The notes under the pieces were generated by a model. The model did not search any database, was not told the DNA's origin, and saw nothing but the letters and a program-made list of their open reading frames with translations. From positions 1 through 34,515 of the forward strand of contig JAJQFD010000036.1 in assembly GCA_021201335.1 (NCBI GenBank): a stretch of DNA of 34,515 nucleotides. Reading direction: 5' to 3'. The position numbers and the translations under genes were made by a program. This document shows positions 1 to 7,734 of the stretch, piece by piece (positions within the stretch are counted from its first letter, which is position 1; the number at the start of each line of letters is the position of its first letter). The DNA is from Bacteroides sp. GTDB lineage: Bacteria; Bacteroidota; Bacteroidia; Bacteroidales; Bacteroidaceae.

Positions 1-167
1 TAAAGACCTATTATGCTATTCTTTTTATTGTTTTATTATATCGAACTCACGTTAATTTAGGAGATCAATAAGCATTTTGTTCTTTCTGTTTTATCGAATA
101 TTACTATTTTTACAGGCATAAAGACGTCTATTTCTGTCAGGCAAAATATTAATATTGAGGAATCATT

Positions 168-521
168 ATGGAAAATCGGGATAAGGATAAAATAGTGCAG
201 ATCATCAAAACAAGGAAACAGGCACATACTTTTTATCTGCAAAAATCAAAGGTATACAAATCCTTTGTTGATATGGAAGGAAAAACATACCAGGATAATG
301 CTTTAAGCAAGAGGCAAAAAGAATTAATTGCCATAGGTATCTCTATAGTTATCAACTGTGAATCTTGTATGGAATGGCATATCAAACAAGCGTTGGATAG
401 TGGAGCTTCTGAAAATGAAATAATAGAAGCAATTGAGGTGGGTATCGAAATGGGCGGGGGTCCAGCTACTGCTTCTGCTCGATTTGCAATGAACGTGCTC
501 CGTTATTACAATGAAAAATAG
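168..521 (+). CDS. Carboxymuconolactone decarboxylase-family (AhpD-like) protein
   Basis: This 117-residue protein is about the usual length for a single CMD/AhpD domain. Around residue 65 it has the family signature C-E-S-C followed by a His four residues later (CESCMEWH), which in AhpD-type proteins is the redox-active CxxC with its proton-relay His. A helix-turn region with a Gly-rich GIEMGGGPA stretch follows, as is usual. From the family, it probably acts as a small cytosolic thiol peroxidase or disulfide reductase; the true substrate is unknown. The ATG at 168 is preceded by GAGGAA about 7 nt upstream. The next gene begins 9 nt after the stop, so the two are probably co-transcribed. No good promoter match was seen upstream. 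Confidence 0.85.
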   Translation: MENRDKDKIVQIIKTRKQAHTFYLQKSKVYKSFVDMEGKTYQDNALSKRQKELIAIGISIVINCESCMEWHIKQALDSGASENEIIEAIEVGIEMGGGPATASARFAMNVLRYYNEK

Positions 522-530
522 ATTCCCCTT

Positions 531-902
531 ATGAAGGACCCTAAAACCATTGCTTTGCAATTCAATAACTGTATCAGTAATGCCGATATAAAAGGATTGT
601 CTGATTTGATGACAGAAGATCATCTTTTCATTGATACAGCAAATAACCGGATTGAAGGGAGAGATAAAAACATCTCTTTGGCTTGGGAACCGTTCTTTTA
701 TCTTTATCCAGGCTATCAAAATATATTCGAATGTATAGTAGTTAGGAACTATACTGTTATCATGCAGGGTTATTCTGTTTGTGCAGACGAAATACTGAAT
801 AATGTGAAAGCTATCTGGGTTGCCGAAATAAAAGAAGACAAGGTTTACCTGTGGCATATTTATTCGGATACGAAGGAGAATCGAGATAAGTTGGAAATCT
901 GA
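531..902 (+). CDS. NTF2-like / SnoaL-like small protein
   Basis: The 123-residue product fits the NTF2-like (SnoaL, DUF4440) alpha+beta barrel family. The N-terminal helix includes QFNNCISNADIKGLSDLMTE, followed by the typical D-H-x-F-I-D segment and then the I-E-G-R-D strand-turn. Members either bind small ligands or act as cyclases, isomerases or polyketide-modifying enzymes; no catalytic residue can be assigned here. It starts 9 nt after the AhpD-like gene and ends 21 nt before the next gene, so the three probably form one transcript. The assignment rests on fold-like sequence pattern only, and the function is unknown. Confidence 0.7.
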   Translation: MKDPKTIALQFNNCISNADIKGLSDLMTEDHLFIDTANNRIEGRDKNISLAWEPFFYLYPGYQNIFECIVVRNYTVIMQGYSVCADEILNNVKAIWVAEIKEDKVYLWHIYSDTKENRDKLEI

Positions 903-923
903 AAAGGGATATACAAATCAACA

Positions 924-1652
924 ATGACAATAAAAGAAAAAATGGGAGAGGTTTACCGTGCTCTTACCAGAGACAATTCAAAAGACTGGTTATATAGAAG
1001 GTATTATTTCTATCTTCTATTTGGGCAGTCAACAAATGCAGATTACCCCTGGGATAATAAATTCTGGACTGATCAACTTGAGCAGATAATCGATAAGATT
1101 TTGGCAAAATCAACGGAATATAAAAACACTGGTATCCGGGTATTGAAATATGAAAAACAAGCCGATTCGAAATACAAAGAAGTAAAACACGGTAGACTTC
1201 GCTGGGACAGAGAATCGCATGAGAAATGGACAATTCAACATCAATCTGAGATTGATTTCAGAGAATTTGAACTATGGACTCCTATCTGGACGAGATGTGA
1301 GAAAGCTGATTCACCACCAGATATTTTTATTTCCATTAATAATGAAAGAGATATTAGAAATGTAAGTACCCGGCAATTTGACTCTTTTGTTGTATTGGCC
1401 GTAGCAACTGATATGAACATCGATTGCAAATATGAAATTATTGAGTTATCTAAAAAACTAAATTCCAGGAAAACGGTATGTCACATAAGGAAATGGAGTA
1501 AAGGGAAAAGGGACAAAGATAAGAACTGGAAATTTCCTAACTGGATTCAAGATACATTCAGTAATGGAATTTACAGGGGAAAGAGTTTGCATAAATTTGA
1601 TTTTAAAGATATAGTTTTTGATGAACAGTATTGGGAGATAATTTATCCCTAA
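924..1652 (+). CDS. Orphan hypothetical protein (242 aa)
   Basis: I do not recognise this family. The product is a 242-residue soluble protein with no signal peptide and no membrane segment. It is rich in Trp and charged residues (for example WTPIWTRCEK near residue 120 and RKWSKGKRDKDKNWKFPNW near 190). Predicted beta-strand segments such as FDSFVVLAVATDM around residue 150 suggest an alpha/beta domain. It lies 21 nt downstream of the NTF2-like gene on the same strand. Nothing visible points to a nuclease, toxin or enzyme motif. It is likely real because the ORF is long, follows closely on an operon and uses codons like its neighbours. Confidence 0.6.
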   Translation: MTIKEKMGEVYRALTRDNSKDWLYRRYYFYLLFGQSTNADYPWDNKFWTDQLEQIIDKILAKSTEYKNTGIRVLKYEKQADSKYKEVKHGRLRWDRESHEKWTIQHQSEIDFREFELWTPIWTRCEKADSPPDIFISINNERDIRNVSTRQFDSFVVLAVATDMNIDCKYEIIELSKKLNSRKTVCHIRKWSKGKRDKDKNWKFPNWIQDTFSNGIYRGKSLHKFDFKDIVFDEQYWEIIYP

Positions 1653-2412
1653 AAAATAAATGAATCAATACAATGGTGGTTAAGTTTTCACATAAGAATG
1701 TTTTTTATTTTAGGTGAATCTTGTTATCGAGCCTAAACTATACTGAATAGGTACATTATCCTAATTTGTTAATACTCGTCTTTATGAATACACATTTGTA
1801 GGCTATAAGAGTATGGCAGACTAAGCTTATCGTACTTATACGATAGGTATAGACTAAGTGCGCGATAAGTATACTCTACTTCTTACCGGAAAACCTTGTT
1901 CAATTTTCCTCAAGTGCTACCGAAAGTTGAGACAAATCCTACCGAAGCCAGGACTTAAAAGAACTTCTTCTTTGGAACAATCAATTCTTTACTCTGTTCA
2001 CTCTCTCTAGAGAATTTTCTCAAAAAAGTATCACTAGTCACATTTTTTATTGTAAGTTTACTGAATATGAGTAATTTAACTGTGTCTCTTTTGGCGTTTT
2101 TATATCATTCAAGTAGCATAAGTAGCATATTTCGATAATATTCAGAGATAGGAATAGATGTTTACATAGATATTAGTCAGTTTTATTACTATAAACACTC
2201 AATATGCTCTATTTTATAATTAATATTTAACAGAATCAATATCTTTTCCTATATAGAATTAAGTTGATTTCTTTCTAAGCCAAAACAGCGAATAATAAAG
2301 CCAAAACGAATAATCTTTTCCTAGCTGGTGCACGTTTTATTTATTTTTCTTTTTCGATATTTGCATTTATACATTCAAAGAAAATTTCCTGTATCTAATA
2401 GATCTCTATATC
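1653..2412. other. Gene-free AT-rich stretch with short repeats
   Basis: About 760 bp without a convincing gene. It contains a perfect 6-bp inverted repeat with a 4-nt loop (ATCGTA-CTTA-TACGAT, 1829-1844), with related CTTATCG (1826-1832) and CGATAAG (1863-1869) arms around it. A 9-bp unit AGTAGCATA occurs twice in tandem at 2112-2129. A 10-bp AAGCCAAAAC direct repeat lies at 2277-2286 and 2298-2307, each followed by GAATAAT. No transposase or tRNA was found. The short ORF from 2328 overlaps the better candidate at 2413 and looks like a frame shadow. Confidence 0.5.
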
Positions 2413-2745
2413 ATGAAAAAAAGCCTATCACCTCTCAATATTCGTTACTGGGTTATCAACATAGTCTTCTCATTTCTTTTCCTGATTTCATTTGCTATAT
2501 TTCAAAGTGTTTTTTATTTAACTCCCAAAGAATATATCTCTAATTGCATTTTTTTTACGTTGTGTGTTATTCAACTTGTAATTAATGGAGTTGTGTTTTT
2601 ATATTTCATAAAAACAATAGTCAGGCAAAAAGGAGTAATCTTTTTAATTCTTTCATTGTTGTCCTTATTATTTTCCTATATGATTATCTTATTTATTTGG
2701 AACGGAGCATTTTGGAGTACTGATACTGGGAGTTTCCGTCTATAA
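2413..2745 (+). CDS. Small three-helix membrane protein
   Basis: The 110-residue product is strongly hydrophobic, with three likely transmembrane helices at about residues 12-34, 42-64 and 73-97, separated by short charged loops (for example KTIVRQKG between helices 2 and 3). It has no recognised family motif and no lipobox. The start at 2413 (MKKSLSPLN) gives a positively charged N-terminus before the first helix. It stands alone: about 760 bp of gene-free DNA lies upstream and a convergent methyltransferase remnant lies downstream. Function is unknown. It could be a small stress or immunity-type membrane protein, but nothing in the sequence shows that. Confidence 0.55.
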   Translation: MKKSLSPLNIRYWVINIVFSFLFLISFAIFQSVFYLTPKEYISNCIFFTLCVIQLVINGVVFLYFIKTIVRQKGVIFLILSLLSLLFSYMIILFIWNGAFWSTDTGSFRL

Positions 2746-2793
2746 TTTTGATGACTAATAGATTTGCCTTATACGTTTAATTTTAATAGATCT

Positions 2794-3512
2794 CTATTTG
2801 ATTCCGCAAAACGCTCCAAAACATATATTCTTATGAAGAATTTCAGTTTGCCTAAACCCCACTTTTTTCATTAGATCTAGTTGATAATTTAAGGAACGAG
2901 GTGAATCTTCTTTTTCTATATAGGCTAATACATTTTTAGCATAATCAATTCCATCTAAACCGCTAAGATATTCCGTATATCTTTCGGTGAAATATTGAGT
3001 GAGATTATCAGTATCCTGTGCAATCAAGTCTGAAATCATAAGACATCCACCTTTTTTATTACGCTGTATAGTTTGTGAAACACAAATTCCCAATCCGAAT
3101 CATCTCTCAGGTGATGTAATACTGCCCCTGCCAAAATTATATCATATTTGTTTTCATCCAAACTTACTTCTCGTATATCACCTTGCAGACAAGTGATGTT
3201 TCCTGAAGTAACTTTTCCTACTCTTTCCCGGGACCGGTTTAACATGGGCAAACTGAGGTCTACCAGCGTACAATTCAGATTCGGTATTTTGGACAACATT
3301 TTGAGCGTATAATTTCCTGCCCCTGCCCCTATATCCAGCAAATCCCTGGCATCAGGTTTGATTCGTTTGGCCGACTCAGTAATCACTTCGAGGGAAATTG
3401 CAGCGTCCACTGTGGAAACCTGGCCTGTATCCAGATTGGAAAAACGTTCTACATCTTTGTCAAAACGATCTTTTATTTCTTCAGTAGTTGATTTATTATT
3501 CATGGATGTCAT
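2794..3512 (-). pseudogene. Class I SAM-dependent methyltransferase, split by a -1 frameshift
   Basis: Two overlapping reading frames together encode one methyltransferase of about 239 residues. The N-terminal part (3512 to 3036) carries SAM motif I, LLDIGAGAGNYTL, the acidic end of strand 2 (VDLS) and the post-motif segment DIILAGAVLHHL. The C-terminal part (2794 to about 3060) continues with KKGGCLMISDLIAQ, the expected GG-turn before strand 5, and a normal C-terminus. The frames join at a run of six A on the coding strand (plus-strand 3052-3057, inside heptamer AAAAAAG 3051-3057). One extra A, or a -1 slip, restores the protein exactly. The ATG overlaps the stop of the upstream GNAT gene (ATGA, 3509-3512), so it is translationally coupled. 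It may be a pseudogene, an assembly error or a recoded gene. Confidence 0.8.
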
Positions 3513-3982
3513 TGTCTACTTAATAAAAAATAATCCTTAGTCTTATCAAAAATGAACCCGTTAGCTAATAGTGCTTTGCAGGAAGCAATATTGTCGTTAT
3601 CCGGTTGAACTACTATTTCAGCTTCAGGGGATTGTTTATATATTTCACTGATCAGTAGTTTGACTATTTCTTTTCCATATCCTTTTCCCAGGTAATCCTC
3701 TTCGCCAATAAGGTAATCAATGCTGAAAATCTTGTTTCGCTGATTGATGGAGTACCATTCTTCCTGAGCATCAAAACAATCATAATATTGAGAAAAACCA
3801 ATAGGCGTATCATCTTTCAATACAATAAAGTGATGCAGGAAGCTGAAAGAACCATTTCTTTCTTTTATCTCGTTCAGCCATTCGTCAGCATCGTTATACC
3901 ATTTCAAGATATATTCTTTATTTAGCCAGATATTTAATAGCTTGATATCATTGTCTTCTATAGGTCTTAATATTAATTCCAT
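3509..3982 (-). CDS. GNAT acetyltransferase, AAC(6')-like subgroup
   Basis: The 157-residue protein begins with the GNAT-type MELILRPIEDNDIKLL strand-helix. It has the acetyl-CoA loop motif Y-L-G-K-G-Y-G-K near residue 98, preceded by IDYLIGEED. This order, with the IDxxIGE..GKGxG pattern and a later VVQPDNDNIASCKALLANGF, resembles the Acetyltransf_8/AAC(6')-I type of aminoglycoside acetyltransferase more than generic RimI-type GNATs. The length fits a single domain. The gene lies 25 nt after the serine hydrolase and overlaps the methyltransferase start by 4 nt, so it is the middle gene of a minus-strand operon. Acetylation of an amino compound is well supported; aminoglycoside resistance is only a possibility. 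Confidence 0.8.
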   Translation of the reverse strand: MELILRPIEDNDIKLLNIWLNKEYILKWYNDADEWLNEIKERNGSFSFLHHFIVLKDDTPIGFSQYYDCFDAQEEWYSINQRNKIFSIDYLIGEEDYLGKGYGKEIVKLLISEIYKQSPEAEIVVQPDNDNIASCKALLANGFIFDKTKDYFLLSRQ

Positions 3983-4007
3983 ATTAATTTGTATTTTTGT
4001 GTATTAT

Positions 4008-5774
4008 TTAATAGATATCTTTATCCGGAATTTCTAAATCAGTGAGGGCAAGAAGATAGAGGCAGGCGTCATAGAAGCTTCTATCATAGGATTCATCGGG
4101 ACACCAGGCAGATATTACTTGATATCGGTTTGGTTCGGCACCTTCCATAATCCATTCAGCCCCATCATGTCCTCTTTCGTTTACATATATTTCAATTAAC
4201 CAGAACTTTGCTTCTTCTATCTTGGTCTTAAATCTTTCCCACTCTGATTTATTTATTTTTTTCGATTTGTCTACTATAAGATTTCCTGGACCTCTTTCGC
4301 CATTTCTATCACATAATTTCCAAAATAAAGTGTAACTATTATTCTCTTTTTCGATTCTGATGCAAACAGGAGGATCGAATGATCTCAGCCATGTAAAACG
4401 ATATATTTCTTTTTTGGTTCTCTTGTTAAAAAGAAGAGGCTCTTGCATGGCGTAAAGTTCCTTTGAATACCATTTTAGCCGGAAGTGGTTATATTCTCCT
4501 TTTATCTTTTTATTTGTTATATGTGTATAAAATGAATCAACTTCGATATATTCCGTTTTATATTTCGGAAAAAGCTCCAAAGGAAAATAATATTGACTTG
4601 CAGTAAGAGGAACATTCCTGTTATCCGTTTGGATGCTATCTGTATAATATGTTTGATTCAGTTCTTTATCTCTGTAAGTATGTGCCTCTTCTAATTTATG
4701 ATATGGTTTAATCTCTTTATTTTTCAATGCATCTTTCACAATATCCAAAACCTTTATCGGATAATCGAAGAATTCTTTCAAACTTTCACCATAGCTGACA
4801 TTCTGCAGTATAATAACAGAGGTTCCCGATCGTGTGAAATAAAAGTCCATAACAGGAAAACCTGGCGCATAACCGGTTTGACCTAATTGTCCTAAATCAT
4901 CGCTATCATCAATGGTAAATCCATAGCCATAATGTGTGGTACCAAATAATGGATGATTACGCACCGCATTCTCATGCTTGGTAAACATTTTCCTGATAAC
5001 ATACAATTCAACATCAAAGTTTTCAAATACATGCTTGTTCCAGCGAAGCAAATCACCTATAGTAGAAATAAAGCCTCCGGCAGCAACATACTTCGTCTTT
5101 TCTGTTTCCTCAGTTAATTCACCTTTATCATTGCTATAATAAGATTTAACTAATTTTCTATCTCCAAATAAATCGGGATGAAAAGTATGTTCCATTTCAT
5201 ATTCTTTGAAGAGGCGTGCGGATATATTGGCAAATGAATCATTGTTTACTTCCTCTAAGATATCTGCTAACAATTGATAGCCAATTTGAGAATAGGCGAA
5301 CTGGGTGCCGGGAATAAAATTCAATGGTTTATCCAATGCAGTAATACCATGCGTATGTGTTAGTAAATGGTGTACAGTTACCTCCTTTGCCCAGGGTTGA
5401 TGCAAATTAGGTAAATAGGTAAATATCGGTACATTCAATTTGATGGTTCCTTGCTGATATTCAAGCATAATCAATACAGCGGTAATCTGTTTGCTGATTG
5501 AACCGATAACAAAGTAACTATCCCAATTCAGCTTTTCTCCGGTTTCTTTATCGCCAATGCCCTGAATATGTTTATAAAGCTCTTTATCTTCTTGCTGTAT
5601 AAGAGTAATTCCGTTAAATGGTTTTGAGGGATTAACCGAAAGGAGTGAATCTATTCGCTCCACAAAGGTTTTGGATACATCGGTTTTCTTTGACGGAATA
5701 CTCCATGAGAAAAGAAGAAAAGTAAGTAGTGATAATATAAGATTGTATATCAATGGTATGGGTTGAGCATTCAT
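4008..5774 (-). CDS. Serine hydrolase, beta-lactamase/class C-like, with extra C-terminal domain
   Basis: From the ATG at 5774 this is a 588-residue exported protein: the N-terminal hydrophobic stretch NLILSLLTFLLFSW acts as signal or anchor. The serine beta-lactamase/penicillin-binding fold shows S-I-S-K (about residues 92-95) as the SxxK nucleophile-base pair, Y-S-Q near residue 161 where Y-x-N is usual, and GQTGYAPGF in place of the KTG/HxG strand. Residues beyond about 390 form an additional domain (with WKLCDRNGERGPG, GHDGAEW and WCPDESYD) not part of the hydrolase. It may be an esterase or peptidase. The ORF stays open to an ATG at 5894, but a good promoter lies between the two, so the shorter start is preferred. 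It is first of three co-oriented genes. Confidence 0.8.
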   Translation of the reverse strand: MNAQPIPLIYNLILSLLTFLLFSWSIPSKKTDVSKTFVERIDSLLSVNPSKPFNGITLIQQEDKELYKHIQGIGDKETGEKLNWDSYFVIGSISKQITAVLIMLEYQQGTIKLNVPIFTYLPNLHQPWAKEVTVHHLLTHTHGITALDKPLNFIPGTQFAYSQIGYQLLADILEEVNNDSFANISARLFKEYEMEHTFHPDLFGDRKLVKSYYSNDKGELTEETEKTKYVAAGGFISTIGDLLRWNKHVFENFDVELYVIRKMFTKHENAVRNHPLFGTTHYGYGFTIDDSDDLGQLGQTGYAPGFPVMDFYFTRSGTSVIILQNVSYGESLKEFFDYPIKVLDIVKDALKNKEIKPYHKLEEAHTYRDKELNQTYYTDSIQTDNRNVPLTASQYYFPLELFPKYKTEYIEVDSFYTHITNKKIKGEYNHFRLKWYSKELYAMQEPLLFNKRTKKEIYRFTWLRSFDPPVCIRIEKENNSYTLFWKLCDRNGERGPGNLIVDKSKKINKSEWERFKTKIEEAKFWLIEIYVNERGHDGAEWIMEGAEPNRYQVISAWCPDESYDRSFYDACLYLLALTDLEIPDKDIY

Positions 5775-5790
5775 AATCTTTTGTTTAAGA

Positions 5791-5822
5791 CAAATGTAAG
5801 CCATTTTTCTTATAATATCAAT
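5791..5822 (-). promoter_or_regulatory. Bacteroidetes-type promoter of the serine hydrolase operon
   Basis: On the minus strand a -7 element TACATTTG (plus positions 5791-5798) fits TAnnTTTG. Twenty nucleotides upstream is ATTG (5819-5822), a 3-of-4 match to TTTG. Transcription would start near 5785, just upstream of the ATG at 5774 and downstream of the alternative ATG at 5894. It therefore decides the start codon. Confidence 0.6.
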
Positions 5823-6035
5823 AGGAAAAGAAAGTAAATAGTAGATACTATGTTGTTCATTCAATGTATGTAAATGCTTATTGTACACCTCCATTAGATA
5901 TGAACTTTCAAGAAATAAATTTGAGATGATAATTTGACAATGAATTAAATGCTGGATTGGATAATAGGCTTAATTATAGCACTTTTCTTGAGACTCTCAA
6001 TCGGATAATATGTAGTAGGTGGTATTCCGGCCAAA

Positions 6036-6089
6036 GTTGATCAAAAAAAGGTAAACACTCTTGAACTGTTGATCAAAATATTATCTTTG
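6036..6089 (+). promoter_or_regulatory. araC-type gene promoter with two direct-repeat sites
   Basis: The -7 element TATCTTTG lies at 6082-6089, a few bases before the ATG at 6094. The 11-mer GTTGATCAAAA occurs twice in direct orientation at 6036-6046 and 6068-6078, 32 bp apart, about three helical turns. Each copy holds the palindrome TTGATCAA. AraC-family regulators commonly bind direct repeats, so autoregulation by the next gene is plausible. Confidence 0.5.
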
Positions 6090-6093
6090 CAAT

Positions 6094-6924
6094 ATGGAAA
6101 ATGAAAAAGGCTACATAGTTACTGGGTACGCTGATATCCTGTTCAGTTATTATTTTGATGATGATTGCATGTGCACCAAGATGGTGCGCGACCATTTACT
6201 TGTATATGTATATTCCGGTGAATACATTCTTGAAGAGGGAAAGAAAAGAACTGTAGCCAAGTCGGGCGAATGTTTATTCATCAAACGTGACAACCGGGTC
6301 AATATGATTAAACAACCCAAAGAAAATGAACCATTCCGGGGAATATTTCTCACATTTAAACGGAATTTCCTACGTGAAGTATTCAAGAAATTTGAAAGGA
6401 AAGATTTACCTTTAAATGCCAATAGGCAAAAGCATAGCGTTATAAAACTGCCTCAAACCCCGGATATAAAAAGTCTATTCCAGTCATTGACACCCTATTT
6501 TGAGTCATCCATTGAGCCTTCGGAAGAGATTATGAAATTAAAACTCATGGAAGGCATCTATTCACTACTGGGTATTGATGATAAATTTTATCCCACCCTG
6601 TTTGACTTTACAGAGCCGTGGAAGATAGATATATTGGATTTTCTGAACGACAATTATATGTATGACTTATCTATTGAAGATATAGCATCTTTTACCGGAC
6701 GAAGCCTTTCAACATTTAAAAGAGATTTTAAAAAGATAAGTGAATTATCTCCCGAAAAATGGCTGATCCAAAAAAGGTTAGACGCTGCTTATAATAAGCT
6801 TAAAGAAGTAGGTAAAAGTGTAACTGATGTATATGTAGAGGTCGGATTCAAAAATCTGTATCACTTCTCAACGGCTTTTAAAAAGCAGTATGGAGTATCG
6901 CCAAGTAGTTATCTTCAAACATGA
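6094..6924 (+). CDS. AraC-family transcriptional regulator
   Basis: The 276-residue protein has an N-terminal cupin-like sensing half (about residues 10-110, with VYSGEYILEEGKKRTVAKSG) and a C-terminal pair of helix-turn-helix motifs (about 178-275). The first HTH includes LSIEDIASFTGRSLSTFKRD; the second contains KSVTDVYVEVGFKNLYHFST and the closing F-K-K-Q-Y-G-V-S-P-S-S-Y of the AraC signature. It is probably cytosolic and senses a small ligand or stress. Because the CAT-like and GNAT genes follow on the same strand, it may control them or itself. The ATG is only about 5 nt after the -7 box, so the mRNA leader would be very short or absent. Confidence 0.9.
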   Translation: MENEKGYIVTGYADILFSYYFDDDCMCTKMVRDHLLVYVYSGEYILEEGKKRTVAKSGECLFIKRDNRVNMIKQPKENEPFRGIFLTFKRNFLREVFKKFERKDLPLNANRQKHSVIKLPQTPDIKSLFQSLTPYFESSIEPSEEIMKLKLMEGIYSLLGIDDKFYPTLFDFTEPWKIDILDFLNDNYMYDLSIEDIASFTGRSLSTFKRDFKKISELSPEKWLIQKRLDAAYNKLKEVGKSVTDVYVEVGFKNLYHFSTAFKKQYGVSPSSYLQT

Positions 6925-6980
6925 ATCATTGATACAGTTCCCTTCGCGTATAGTAGGCGTGATGAGAAAATTAAATAGCC

Positions 6981-7014
6981 TCTTAGTTTCCAAACTAAGA
7001 AAGGTTTATCTTTG
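6981..7014 (+). promoter_or_regulatory. Operator-like palindrome and -7 box upstream of the CAT-like gene
   Basis: TCTTAGTTT-CC-AAACTAAGA (6981-7000) is a perfect palindrome with 9-bp arms and a 2-nt centre. It sits over the -33 region of a promoter whose -7 box is TATCTTTG (7007-7014). No T tract follows the palindrome, so an operator is likelier than a terminator for the upstream regulator gene. Confidence 0.5.
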
Positions 7015-7057
7015 TGCCCAAATAAAAGTATTCTCCTAGACAAATAATCACAGAAAC

Positions 7058-7696
7058 ATGAAATATGTTGATATAGAAAACTGGAAAAGAAAAGAGCATT
7101 TTGCCTTCTTCTATAAAATGGATTATCCGCAATACAATATTTGTATGGATCTGGATGTAACCCATTTCTTAGCTTTTGTAAAAGAGAAGAAAATGTCATT
7201 TTATTATGCGATGATTTATGCAGTAACTGAGGTTATAAATCAAAAAGATGATTTTAAATACAGAATCAGGGATGGCAAAGTGGTGCTACACGAAATGATA
7301 CATCCTTCATTCACCGACATGAGTGCAAATCAGGAGGATGATCTTTTTAAGATGGTTACTATTGACTTTCAGGAAGAGGGTATCGAAGCATTTCAACAAA
7401 TGGCTAAAGAAACCAGCGAGAGCCAACAAGTATATTTTGATTCGGAAAAACTAATTGGGAGAGATGATTTAATTTACATTACCTGCATTCCGTGGATTTC
7501 GTTTACTCATCTTTCTCATACAATTTCATTAAACAGGAATGAATCTGTCCCTAGAATTTCATGGGGAAAATATTATAAAAATGGCGAGAAGGTGATGTTG
7601 CCTTTTTCAGTTCAAGTTCATCATGCATTAAACGATGGCATCCATGTAGGGAAATATATAGAAAGATTACAAACCTATCTGAATGAGATTATATAA
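7058..7696 (+). CDS. Chloramphenicol acetyltransferase-like (CatA-type) acyltransferase
   Basis: The 212-residue length is typical of CatA. The protein starts with a CAT-like N-terminus (IENWKRKEHFAFF) and carries the catalytic motif QVHHALNDGIHVGKY, with catalytic His at residue 189 and structural Asp at 193. C-I-P-W-I-S-F-T (143-150) matches the segment that holds Ser148 of CAT. CAT enzymes are cytosolic trimers that transfer acetyl from acetyl-CoA to the 3-hydroxyl of chloramphenicol. All key residues are present, but many Bacteroidetes relatives are uncharacterised and may use other substrates. A GNAT gene follows after 38 nt and probably shares the transcript. Confidence 0.85.
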   Translation: MKYVDIENWKRKEHFAFFYKMDYPQYNICMDLDVTHFLAFVKEKKMSFYYAMIYAVTEVINQKDDFKYRIRDGKVVLHEMIHPSFTDMSANQEDDLFKMVTIDFQEEGIEAFQQMAKETSESQQVYFDSEKLIGRDDLIYITCIPWISFTHLSHTISLNRNESVPRISWGKYYKNGEKVMLPFSVQVHHALNDGIHVGKYIERLQTYLNEII

Positions 7697-7734
7697 AGCA
7701 GGCACGAATACAGTCGTTATAATAAACTCTTTTA

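Noticed and set aside
324..857. 177-residue minus-strand ORF
   Set aside because: It runs antisense to two well-supported plus-strand genes and shows no family features.
1829..1844. Terminator for the 242-residue gene
   Set aside because: The 6-bp AT-rich stem lies 177 bp downstream and no T run follows.
1860..2010. Possible transposase remnant
   Set aside because: Translations on both strands gave no transposase motif and no terminal inverted repeats were found.
2328..2543. 71-residue ORF before the small membrane protein
   Set aside because: It overlaps the 2413 gene in another frame; the latter has clear transmembrane helices and a cleaner start.
3509..3982. Calling the GNAT gene an aminoglycoside resistance gene
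   Set aside because: The motif pattern is similar, but substrate-specific residues cannot be verified from sequence alone.
5775..5894. N-terminal extension of the serine hydrolase
   Set aside because: The promoter at 5791-5822 lies inside it and the extension would place the signal peptide internally.
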